NCBI RefSeq assembly: GCF_001883705.2
Contig: NZ_MDEQ02000035.1
Span: 1 to 64,000, forward strand
Direction: 5' to 3'
Source: Burkholderia catarinensis
GTDB lineage: Bacteria; Pseudomonadota; Gammaproteobacteria; Burkholderiales; Burkholderiaceae
Length of the DNA stretch: 64,000 nucleotides
Part shown: positions 50,325 to 58,724 of the stretch, piece after piece
Numbering within the stretch: the first letter of the stretch is position 1
How the letters are laid out: the number at the start of each line of letters is the position of its first letter
Notes under the pieces: model-generated
Told to the model about the DNA's origin: nothing
Seen by the model: the letters and a program-made list of their open reading frames with translations, nothing else
Database searches by the model: none
Position numbers and translations under genes: made by a program

Positions 50325-51749
50325 ATCGAAAAACCGGCGTCGTGACCACCCCGGGCCCCAAAATTGACCGGCAAAACGGATCATCGGCCGGAGTCGCCGA
50401 CCTCTCCCGATTCACCCACGGCAGTTCGAAATCATCCTGGACGGCGCGCGAGTGGTTTTTTGCACTCGTACTTCCCCATCCGTGGACAAGTTTTTTTTCG
50501 AAGACCTATCGACGTTCCTCGTCACATTTAGCCTGTGGCCTGTGCACGGAGGAAATCGCCTCGGTTTGCCTCGCCACCCGGTGGTCTAGCGATTTTCTAC
50601 CTTTGGAAAACCAAACGACGATCAATGCTGTGCCTTCGGATCGCAAGGAGAGGCCAGTGAGGCTTCCAGGAGGCGAACTGCGTGGGGCCGGAGCCGTCTG
50701 CAAACGTCGCCGGCTCCCGGGCCGATCTCGTGAACGTTGCGTACCAACGTGAAGATGCTGTCGGCGACGAAGCTCACCTCAATCGAATTCGAGCGATGAT
50801 CCCGAACATTCTCACCCTCCAACGCTTCCAACTCCCGTAAAAGCTCACCGATCAAACGAACCCACAGGTATAGACACGCTGTGCCGTCCGTGACACCCGC
50901 ACGGGATGCCGGGCAGCCGAAGGCGCCGAATGAGAAATCTGTGGCCAGCACGCGTCGCCTGATGTGTTCACGCGCAGAGTCGGACGGACTCACACGCGTC
51001 GTCGCGACATCGACACGACACGCAGCGTTCGCAAGACGAACATCGCAACAGGTGTGCGGCTCCCTTGCGCATTCGAGAAGTGAATCGGGTCAACGTCTTC
51101 ATCGCACGCAAGGCGTCCACTCTTATCGTCATACGGACCAGACGGTAACCAGCGTCATTGGCACAGGTAACCCTCGGCATCACAGCGCAGAGATCGGTTT
51201 CCCGATTCATCACCGCGCGCCGGGGCGATGCAATGCGATTGCCTTGGTCGCCGTACAAACCGAATCGTGGTCGTTTATGGGAGGAACCGTCGCTCGAATC
51301 GCGTCGACTGACAACGTGATGGACAGGTCGACTGCCGCTGCGGTGATCGCGCCTTGTGTGATGACAATCACGTCGAGCATGAGCGGAGCGTATGGACAAC
51401 ACCACCTATGAAACAGTCACGGGTGCTTCGCGACGCACTGTCTGCGCGTCCCCGTCGTCTTCACCGCAGTGTGCGGCACGTCGACCGTTTCCGCATGTCG
51501 CAACAACACGGTCTGCACATGTGCCGACACGCAATACGCCGCTCCTATCCCTGCCTGGCGACGGTAGAGCGAAGGACACATTTTTCTCCCATACATGTAT
51601 CCCCATTCCGTCATCACGTTGACGCCACATTTTTCGCGACGCGGTTATGATGCACAGGTCCCGATCGCGGCATGGCGACCGATCAGGGCAGGGGCGGTAT
51701 CTCGAAGGTTTTTCAAACCGTGATAGTCATCAAAAGAGAGAGTTCAGCG
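50325..51749. other. Low-information region right of the origin
   Basis: About 1.4 kb with many short overlapping frames and no recognised gene apart from one weak candidate. Degenerate iteron-like strings occur at about 51267-51282 (minus, CCCATAAACGACCACG) and 51588-51604 (CCCATACATGTATCCCC). Confidence 0.4.
50622..50993 (-). CDS. Hypothetical protein, weak candidate
   Basis: A 123-residue frame whose middle (LYLWVRLIGELLRELEALEGENV, in pieces, and SFVADSIFTLVRNVHEIGPGAGDV) looks like ordinary folded protein with amphipathic helices, unlike the other frames here. I do not recognise it and see no strong ribosome-binding site. It could be a small replicon-specific gene or chance. Confidence 0.3.
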   Translation of the reverse strand: MSPSDSAREHIRRRVLATDFSFGAFGCPASRAGVTDGTACLYLWVRLIGELLRELEALEGENVRDHRSNSIEVSFVADSIFTLVRNVHEIGPGAGDVCRRLRPHAVRLLEASLASPCDPKAQH

Positions 51750-52064
51750 ATGCGAATCCAGATCAAAAAACTTACGCTGGCTGCTACTGCAGCCGCGTTC
51801 CTGTTCGGCTCGGCAGTTCCCGTGTTTGCGCAGACCGAGCCCGCCAGCGCGCCCGTTGGAGCGGACACCAAGGCAGCGAAGAGCCAGGCACGCAAGGCGG
51901 CCAGGGCCCAACGCAAAGCCGAGCACAAGGCTGCGCGTGCAAAGAACACCGCCGAGCTGAAGAAACTCGAGGACGCCGGTTACAAGCCGGCAGCCAACGA
52001 CCCGAACTATCCGCAGAACCTGCAGAACGCGGAGAAAAAAGCCGGCGTCGGCGCAAGCCAGTAA
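51750..52064 (+). CDS. Small exported DUF4148-like protein
   Basis: A 104-residue exported protein. ATG 51750 follows AGAGAGAG. The signal peptide is MRIQIKKLTLAATAAAFLFG...VFAQ. The mature part is Ala/Lys-rich and probably helical or disordered (KAAKSQARKAARAQRKAEHK), ending with LEDAGYKPAANDPNYPQNLQNAEKKA, a segment typical of the many DUF4148-like small proteins of Burkholderia. A perfect hairpin follows. Confidence 0.75.
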   Translation: MRIQIKKLTLAATAAAFLFGSAVPVFAQTEPASAPVGADTKAAKSQARKAARAQRKAEHKAARAKNTAELKKLEDAGYKPAANDPNYPQNLQNAEKKAGVGASQ

Positions 52065-52074
52065 GCGTCGCCAG

Positions 52075-52108
52075 GCGGCAAGCCACGGTTCGATCCGCGG
52101 CTTGCCGC
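52075..52108 (+). terminator. Hairpin after the DUF4148-like gene
   Basis: GCGGCAAGCC and GGCTTGCCGC form a perfect 10-bp stem with a 14-base loop, 11 bases past the stop codon. Confidence 0.6.
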
Positions 52109-52243
52109 GTGCGTCGCGGTCACGCGACGCACATCGTGAGCAGCATTCCCCGCATCGACGAAGGCAAGCACGTGCCGCACGTTTGCATTATTTGATTCGT
52201 AATCCTACATTTATTGGTGCGCATGACCGACACGCCGATGCGG

Positions 52244-53149
52244 TCAGTGCCGGCCGCCCGACGCAGTCGCGTTCCCCGTCACCTTCAGCCAGTCCCTGAA
52301 TGCGCGCACCGCGTCGTCGTTCGCGCGTGCGGATGCCGCGTAGGTGAAGTAGCGCCACGGCGGCAGCGCCGGTTCGCTGAACGGCTGCACGAGCCGGCCT
52401 TCGGCGATGTCGTCGGCGACGAGCGCGATCGGTCCCATCGCGACGCCGAGCCCGTCGAGCGCACCTTGCAGCGTCAGGTAGAAATGCTCGAGCGTGAGCG
52501 AGTGTCGCGGCACGAGATTCGCATGCCCGGCCGCCGCGAGCCATTCGGGCCACATGCCGGGATAGGTTGCCGCGTGCAGCAGCGTGAAGCCGGCGAGATC
52601 GACCGGCGTATGCAACGGCCGGCCCTCCAGCAGCTTCGGCGCACACACCGGCAGCCGCGCTTCGGACAGGAATTCCTCCGCGACGTAACCGTCGATGGCC
52701 TGCGGGCCGCCGCGAACGATCAGGTCGACCTTGTCGCACAGCTTCTCGATCGGCTCGTTCGACGTCGACAGCCGCACCTCGATGGTCGGGTGGGCGACCT
52801 GGAACGACGACAGCTTCGGCACGAGCCAGCGCAACGAAAACGTCGCGGGCGCGCTGACGCGCAGCACGCGCTGCTGCGCATGGCCGAAGTGCTGCGCGGT
52901 GGCGAGCGCGATCCGGTCGAACGACGCGCCGACCTCGGCGAGATACGCGCGGCCGGCGTCGGTCAGTTCCACCCGCCGGTTGTGTCGCTCGAACAGCGGC
53001 CGCCCGAGCCACGCTTCCAGTTGCTGCACATGCCGGCTGATCGCGCCATGCGTCACGCACAGCTCGTCGGCGGCCAGCGTGAAGCTGCCGAGCCGCGCGG
53101 CGGCTTCGAACGCGCGCAGCGAATTCAACGGAGGGAGTCGTCGGGCCAT
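52244..53149 (-). CDS. LysR-family regulator (GcvA-like) divergent from purA
   Basis: Regulator of 301 residues. HTH: NSLRAFEAAARLGSFTLAADELCVTHGAISRHVQQLEAWLG, wing LFERHNRRVELTDAGRAYL. The effector domain has LRVSAPATFSLRWLVPKLSSF, the GcvA-type opening. It diverges from the purA gene across 140 bases and may regulate it, an unusual arrangement for a purine biosynthetic gene. Confidence 0.9.
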   Translation of the reverse strand: MARRLPPLNSLRAFEAAARLGSFTLAADELCVTHGAISRHVQQLEAWLGRPLFERHNRRVELTDAGRAYLAEVGASFDRIALATAQHFGHAQQRVLRVSAPATFSLRWLVPKLSSFQVAHPTIEVRLSTSNEPIEKLCDKVDLIVRGGPQAIDGYVAEEFLSEARLPVCAPKLLEGRPLHTPVDLAGFTLLHAATYPGMWPEWLAAAGHANLVPRHSLTLEHFYLTLQGALDGLGVAMGPIALVADDIAEGRLVQPFSEPALPPWRYFTYAASARANDDAVRAFRDWLKVTGNATASGGRH

Positions 53150-53289
53150 TGCATCTTTTCGCGTGAAATTTACTCACACGATGGTTCAGGTTTAATCGTT
53201 TGATCGGGCGCTGCAGCTCCGCCAATATGGCACACAAACGGCCGGCTCGGCCGAGCAAGTGTCTGAATTTCTCACATGGAGTGCGGAGC

Positions 53290-54588
53290 ATGCCGAACGT
53301 GGTGGTAGTGGGCGCCCAATGGGGCGACGAAGGCAAGGGGCGCGTCGTGGACTGGCTGGCGGCGCAGGCCGATCTCGTCGCACGCTACAACGGCGGCCAC
53401 AACGCGGGCCATACGCTGGTCGTCGGCGGCAAGACATACAAGCTCGCACTGTTGCCGAGCGGTATCGTGCGCGGCAAGCGCGGCGTGATCGGCAACGGCG
53501 TGGCGCTCGATCCGGAAGCGCTGCTTGCGGAAATCGGGCGGATGGCCGAGCTCGGGCTGTCGGTGACGCCGGACAATCTGTCGATCGCCGAGAACGCGAC
53601 GCTGGTGCTGCCGATTCACCGCGCGATCGACCAGGCGCAGGAGCGTCTGCGCCGCGAACCCATCGGCACCACGCTGCGCGGGATCGGGCCGGCCTACGAG
53701 GACAAGGTCGGGCGTCGCGGGCTGCGCGTCGGCGATCTCGCGGAACCGGGCCGGCTTGCCGCCAGGCTCGACGTGCTCGTCGATCATCACAACGCGTGGT
53801 TCCGCGGCCTGGGGCTCGACGAGCATGCCCGCGACGCGATGCTGCCGACGCTGGTCGACCTCGCGCCGAAGATCCTGCCGTTCGTGCGCCCCGTCTGGGC
53901 CGACCTCAACGACGCGACCGACCGCGGCGAGCGCATCCTGTTCGAGGGCTCGCAGGCCGTGATGCTGGACATCGACTGGGGCACGTACCCGTTCGTGACG
54001 TCGTCGGGCACCGTGGCATCGGCCGCAGCGGCCGGCACCGGGCTCGGCGCGTCGAAGCTCGGCCATGTGCTGGGCGTGACCAAGGCGTATGCGACACGTG
54101 TCGGCGGCGGCCCGTTCCTCACCGAGCTGACCGACGCAACCGGCGAAACGCTGCGCGCGCGCGGGCAGGAGTTCGGCGTCAACACCGGCCGGCCGCGACG
54201 CTGCGGATGGCTCGATGCTGCGCAACTGCGCCAGGCCGTCAGGATCTCGGGCATCGATTCGCTGGCGCTCACCAAGCTCGACGTGCTCGACGGCTTCGAG
54301 TCGATCGAGCTGTGTGTCGGCTACGAACTCGACGGCGCGCGGGTCGACCATCTGCCCGCGAGCCTCGATGCGCAGTCGCGCGCGAAGCCGCTCTATGAAC
54401 GGTTCGACGGCTGGCAACGCACCGTGAAGGGCGTGCGCGAGCGGGCGGCGCTGCCGCGCGCCGCGCAGGATTTCATTGCGCGCATCGAAACCGTCGCGGG
54501 CGCACCGGTTTCGGTGATCACGACCGGCGCGGAGCGCGACGACACGATCGTGTTGCGCAATCCGTTCGATGCGGCGGCCGCCGCGTAA
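53290..54588 (+). CDS. purA: Adenylosuccinate synthetase
   Basis: Enzyme of 432 residues that joins IMP and aspartate using GTP, first committed step to AMP. MPNVVVVGAQWGDEGKGRVVDWL contains the GTP loop GDEGKGR (residues 12-18, with the catalytic Asp13), and NGGHNAGHTLV the second catalytic segment with His. The length equals the family's. TLRGIGPAYEDKVGRRG and FEGSQAVMLDIDWGTYPFVTSS are the IMP and switch regions. The last residue of the P-loop-like motif is Arg where housekeeping PurA usually has Lys (GDEGKGK). Being near the origin of a secondary replicon, it is probably a second purA copy, divergent from a LysR gene. Confidence 0.93.
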   Translation: MPNVVVVGAQWGDEGKGRVVDWLAAQADLVARYNGGHNAGHTLVVGGKTYKLALLPSGIVRGKRGVIGNGVALDPEALLAEIGRMAELGLSVTPDNLSIAENATLVLPIHRAIDQAQERLRREPIGTTLRGIGPAYEDKVGRRGLRVGDLAEPGRLAARLDVLVDHHNAWFRGLGLDEHARDAMLPTLVDLAPKILPFVRPVWADLNDATDRGERILFEGSQAVMLDIDWGTYPFVTSSGTVASAAAAGTGLGASKLGHVLGVTKAYATRVGGGPFLTELTDATGETLRARGQEFGVNTGRPRRCGWLDAAQLRQAVRISGIDSLALTKLDVLDGFESIELCVGYELDGARVDHLPASLDAQSRAKPLYERFDGWQRTVKGVRERAALPRAAQDFIARIETVAGAPVSVITTGAERDDTIVLRNPFDAAAAA

Positions 54589-54875
54589 CGCGCGAGACGG
54601 GAAGGACGTAATTTGCGGAGCGGCATCGTGGCCGGCGGGTAGTTTTTGCCGACCCGATGCCGGTCGCATGTCGGCGCGCTCGGTCCGGACGCCGCGTGCA
54701 GCGTCGCTGCGCGACACGATTCGGCATCCGGATCATGCCGCGTACGGCGAACTGGACACGCCTGCGGGGCTGCTGTACTGTTCCGCACAATTCGCGCCAG
54801 ACCGGCCCGCGCCGGAACCGCCGGCACCATGGCCGCACGGTGGCGCGACGTGATCTCAATGCCGGGGACAGGTCG

Positions 54876-55826
54876 ATGGACACGTTACAGATGATGCGCA
54901 TTTTCGTCCGGGTCGCGGAGGAGGGCAGCTTTACGAGCGCGGCCCAGCGCATGGACATCACGACGGCCTACGCATCGCGCTCGGTCGCGCAGCTCGAAAC
55001 GCATCTGCGCACGCGCCTGCTCAACCGCAGCACGCGCCGCATCGCGCTGACCGACGCCGGGCAGCGCTATCTCGACCGCTGCCAGCGCGTCCTCGGCTAT
55101 ATCGACGAAGCGGAAGCGGAGGCGGCCGACGCACAGGCGAAGCCGTCCGGGCGGCTGCATGTTCACGCGACGACGAGTTTCGGCCAGTCCTACGTGGTCC
55201 CCGCGGTCGTGCGCTACCGTGAGCGCTATCCGTCGGTCGCGGTCGAGCTGACGCTGTCGCAGCACGTGCCCGACATCATCGACGAAGGCTACGACGTGTC
55301 GCTGCAGTTGAGCACGACGGAGCTGCCCGATTCCGGGCTCGTGTCGCAGCGGCTCGGCGACGTGGGCAGCGTGCTGTGCGCATCGCCCGCCTACCTGAAG
55401 GCGCGCGGCACGCCGCGCACGGTGAACGATCTCGAAGGGCATGCGTGCCTGCAGATCGTCACGCCGCTCTTTCCGCGCGACCGCTGGCATCTCGACGGCC
55501 CGAACGGCCGCGAAACGTTCGAACTGCCGCTGCCGGATTTCCAGGTGAATATCGCCGATGCGCTCGGCGCCGCGCTGCGTGCCGGCCTCGGGATCGGCTC
55601 GCTGCCGATGTCGGCCGCGCTGCCCGGGCTCGCGAGCGGCGCGCTGGTGCGTGTGCTGCCCGATTACCGGTTGCAGAAGCTGACGGTCTACACGCTGTAT
55701 GCGTCGCGGCAGTATCTCGACGCGAAGATTCGCACGTTCGTCGATTTCCTGCGGGAATGCGTGCCCGAGATGCTGGCCGCCGACGAAGCTGCGCTGAACG
55801 CGTCCTGCGGCTCCCGCGGTTCCTGA
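54876..55826 (+). CDS. LysR-family transcriptional regulator
   Basis: Regulator of 316 residues from ATG 54876. HTH: MMRIFVRVAEEGSFTSAAQRMDITTAYASRSVAQLETHLR, wing LLNRSTRRIALTDAGQRYLDRC. The C-terminal domain (GRLHVHATTSFGQSYVVPAVVRY ... LRAGLGIGSLPMSAAL) is of the CrgA-like subgroup. It is not divergent from an obvious target; the purA gene lies upstream. Confidence 0.9.
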   Translation: MDTLQMMRIFVRVAEEGSFTSAAQRMDITTAYASRSVAQLETHLRTRLLNRSTRRIALTDAGQRYLDRCQRVLGYIDEAEAEAADAQAKPSGRLHVHATTSFGQSYVVPAVVRYRERYPSVAVELTLSQHVPDIIDEGYDVSLQLSTTELPDSGLVSQRLGDVGSVLCASPAYLKARGTPRTVNDLEGHACLQIVTPLFPRDRWHLDGPNGRETFELPLPDFQVNIADALGAALRAGLGIGSLPMSAALPGLASGALVRVLPDYRLQKLTVYTLYASRQYLDAKIRTFVDFLRECVPEMLAADEAALNASCGSRGS

Positions 55827-56026
55827 ATCAGGCACGGCCGGTGCGTGAGTACCACGCCTTGCATGGCCGACGTAAATAATCTGTAGTCCTGCATTTGAAG
55901 CGTGAGCCGACCGGTCCGGACAACGCTGTCCATGCAACCGGCATGCCTTTATGAAAACGCTTGCTTTCGATATCGAACATCGTGGGTTCGACGCGCGGCG
56001 TGCGCCGCGCGCGTGACGCGAGCGGC

Positions 56027-57007
56027 CTACGGCGCGACGCGGGACAGCGGCACCGCTTCGCCGCGCAGTCTCACGACGTCGCGGCCCGGCGCATCGCCGA
56101 ACAGCCGTGCGTATTCGCGGCTGAATTGCGATGCGCTCACATAGCCGACGCTGCGGCACGCCTGCCGCGCATCCAGCGCCGACAGGCACATCAGGCGGCG
56201 CGCCTCCTGCAGCCGCAGCACCTTCTGACACTGCAACGGGCTCATCGACGTGACCGCACGGAAGTGGTGATGGAAGGTCGACGGGCTCATGTCCACCTGT
56301 CGCGCGAGCGAGTCGACCGTCATCGGATCGAGGTAGTGGTCGCGAATCCACGCGACGGCGCGCGAGATGCGCTGCGTCGTCGAATCGGCCTGGCCGACCT
56401 GCGCGACGCGCGCGCCCGACGGGCCGCGCAGCAGCCGAATCAGGATTTCGTCGACGATCAGCGGCGCGAGCAGGTCGAGATCGTCGGGTTGCGCGATCAG
56501 TTGCATCAGCCGCATGACGGCGTCGACGATTTCCGGCGGCGCATCGTGCGTGTCGAGCGCGCCGCAGTCGACGGCCTTCGGCAGCCCGCGCGGAAAGACG
56601 CGCGGCGTGAGTGCCGCGATGCGGGCCGGGTCGAGGTCGAGTTGCGCGTAAAGAAACGGCTCGGCCGGGCTCGCGCGCATCACGCGGCCGGTGACGGGCA
56701 GGTCGGCCGTCGCGACCAGCATCCGCGATTCGTCGATCGTGTAGGTGCCGTCGCCGACCCGCATCGATTTCGCGCCTTGCCCGACGATGCTCACGCACGC
56801 GTGGTGCACGCCGTGGTTCCAGTGCGGCGGCGACGCGGATGCGCGCGCGATGCGCATGCCGCGCACCGGGAGTTCGAATGCGCCGTCGTGCGGTGCGTAG
56901 GCGGCGATCATCGTCGCGAGCCGGGCCGCGGGCGACCGGGCCGGCGATCGAGGGTCGTGACCGGGCGTGGTGCGCTGTAGCAGCGGCGTTCGGGCGTCGT
57001 TTTCCAT
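56027..57007 (-). CDS. AraC-family regulator with cupin-type N-terminal domain
   Basis: Regulator of 326 residues. The N-terminal cupin-like domain has HHACVSIVGQGAKSMRVGDGTYTIDESRMLVATADLP, and the double HTH is MTVDSLARQVDMSPSTFHHHFRAVTSMSPLQCQKVLRL and ACRSVGYVSASQFSREYARLFG. It is a paralogue of the AraC protein at 43168-44184. A LysR gene lies divergent across 606 bases; target unknown. Confidence 0.9.
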   Translation of the reverse strand: MENDARTPLLQRTTPGHDPRSPARSPAARLATMIAAYAPHDGAFELPVRGMRIARASASPPHWNHGVHHACVSIVGQGAKSMRVGDGTYTIDESRMLVATADLPVTGRVMRASPAEPFLYAQLDLDPARIAALTPRVFPRGLPKAVDCGALDTHDAPPEIVDAVMRLMQLIAQPDDLDLLAPLIVDEILIRLLRGPSGARVAQVGQADSTTQRISRAVAWIRDHYLDPMTVDSLARQVDMSPSTFHHHFRAVTSMSPLQCQKVLRLQEARRLMCLSALDARQACRSVGYVSASQFSREYARLFGDAPGRDVVRLRGEAVPLSRVAP

Positions 57008-57613
57008 GTTGCGTGAACGGATGGCGGAGTGAGCGGAGCAACGCCCGCGGTTGCGATTCCCTGTCGAGGTGCCGGCAGGGGCGCCGGCACGGCGGTCACA
57101 TCGTACGGCCAGTCGCGTGCGCGGGATTGCCTAAACCTGTCGGAAATTAGCCCGATCATCCGGACCTGCACGGTCGGTGATCGCATCACCCGTCGTTGCG
57201 CGGTGTGCAGTGCACAAATTCGGAAATTAAGGCAAAACAATCGCAGGATCGGGCAAGCCATTTCCCGGTGGTTTTCATACCATTGCACCTGCTGAAAGAA
57301 ATGTGTTCCAGCGCGCCCGGGTGATGCGGGTATGACCGTCGCATGACTCGCGGACGCCGCCGGCGCTGCCGCGCGTGTCGCCGCCGCGAACCGCTGGAAA
57401 AGACTCAGGACTGCTATCGAACGAGCATGCATCGGGCCAGCCGAGGCCGGCTTGCGTCCGTTGCATGCCGGCCGCGCCTGTCGCGGGCGTGCCGACCGGC
57501 CCGGCGTAGCCGGCGTCGGTGCCGCCGCATTGGCCGGACCGATGCAGGCCGGCCGTGACGCGGCAGCGTGTGCAGGCGTCAAGGCAGTCGTCCGCGCAAG
57601 GAAATCCGGACAA
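57008..57613. promoter_or_regulatory. Long divergent region with repeats, AraC gene / LysR gene
   Basis: About 600 bases without a convincing gene. The part 57130-57290 is more AT-rich and holds a direct repeat and a palindrome listed separately; the LysR ribosome-binding site AAGGAA is at its right end. Confidence 0.45.
57140..57229. repeat. Direct repeat TCGGAAATTA with embedded palindrome
   Basis: TCGGAAATTA occurs at 57140-57149 and 57220-57229, exactly 80 bases apart. Between them, TGTGCA-G-TGCACA (57204-57216) is a perfect T-N11-A type inverted repeat, the shape of a LysR site. These are candidate regulator sites for the divergent AraC or LysR gene. Confidence 0.45.
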
Positions 57614-58495
57614 ATGGACCAACTTCAATCGATTCGGGCATTCGTGACGGTGGCAAGGGAAGGCGGGTTTCGCCGGGCGGCGACACGGCTGCACGTGTCG
57701 ACGGCGATGGCGAGCCGGCTGGTCGATGCGCTTGAGACGCGCCTCGGCGCGCGTCTGCTTCAACGCAACACGAGCCACCAGTCGCTGACGGAAATCGGCG
57801 AGCTGTATCTCGTGCGCGTCGAGCGGATTCTCGGCGCGATCGACGAGATCGACGGCCGTTTCGTCGCGATGGGCAGCAAGCCGGAAGGCGTATTGCGCGT
57901 GGCCGCACCGGTCGCGTTCGGGCTCAGCCAGTTGAGCGCGTTGCTCGATCGCTTCGTGCACCGGTTTCCGGACGTGCGGCCGACCGTGACGCTGACCGAT
58001 GCCCATGTCGATCTGACCGCCGAGGACATCGATGTCGCGTTCCTGACCGACGGCATGCCGGTGTCCGGTGCGCACGCGCTGCATACGCTGGCCGCCTACG
58101 AATCCGTGCGCGTCGCGGCGCCGGGTTACGTCGCCGCGCACGGCGGTGCGGCTGCGTCGGGCGACTGGCCGGACCTCGCGGCCGTGCGGCTGGAGCTGCC
58201 GGCGGCCGACGACGACCATGCGGCCGCGTTTCGACCCGACGCAACGCTCGGCAATACGGGCGTCGGCCATCTCGAGATGGCGCGGCGGCTGGCCGTGGCC
58301 GGCATGGGCGCCGCGGTGCTGCCCGCGTATCTCGTTGACGCCGATCTGGCGGCCGGCACGCTGGTTCGCGTCGCGCCGGTCCGCCCGCTCGCGCCCGTCA
58401 CGCTGAAGCTCGCGCATGCGCGTGCCGCGCGTCTGCCGGCCGCCGCGCGCGCGTTCATCGAATTCGCCGGCGCAGCGTTCCGGCCCGCGAGCTAG
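57614..58495 (+). CDS. LysR-family regulator upstream of the RND operon
   Basis: Regulator of 293 residues from ATG 57614, preceded by AAGGAA. HTH: SIRAFVTVAREGGFRRAATRLHVSTAMASRLVDALETRLG, wing LLQRNTSHQSLTEIGELYL. The C-terminal domain includes GVLRVAAPVAFGLSQLSALLDRF. It is 229 bases upstream of the RND efflux operon and in the same direction, so it is the likeliest local regulator, though not divergent as in the usual MexT/CeoR layouts. Confidence 0.9.
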   Translation: MDQLQSIRAFVTVAREGGFRRAATRLHVSTAMASRLVDALETRLGARLLQRNTSHQSLTEIGELYLVRVERILGAIDEIDGRFVAMGSKPEGVLRVAAPVAFGLSQLSALLDRFVHRFPDVRPTVTLTDAHVDLTAEDIDVAFLTDGMPVSGAHALHTLAAYESVRVAAPGYVAAHGGAAASGDWPDLAAVRLELPAADDDHAAAFRPDATLGNTGVGHLEMARRLAVAGMGAAVLPAYLVDADLAAGTLVRVAPVRPLAPVTLKLAHARAARLPAAARAFIEFAGAAFRPAS

Positions 58496-58724
58496 CAGCC
58501 CGGTTGGCCGCCACGGCTCCGCGCGCCCGCCGGGGCCGCGGGCTCGCCGTTCTTTTTTCGGAAGCAGTTCGGCAAACGAACGCTCCGCAGGGTGCAACGA
58601 ACGCCCGAAATATGTGGCCGCATCCGCGGCGGAAAGGAAGCGACAGCATTCCGACCGCACGTGCAGGCCGTGAGGAGACCTGGTGATTCCCATTGAAGGT
58701 CGTCTATTTGCGAGAGGTCGCTCC

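Noticed and set aside
50881..51411. 176-residue plus-strand frame right of the origin
   Set aside because: Composition looks random (Arg, Ser, His, Thr), with no motif and an opposing frame of equal length.
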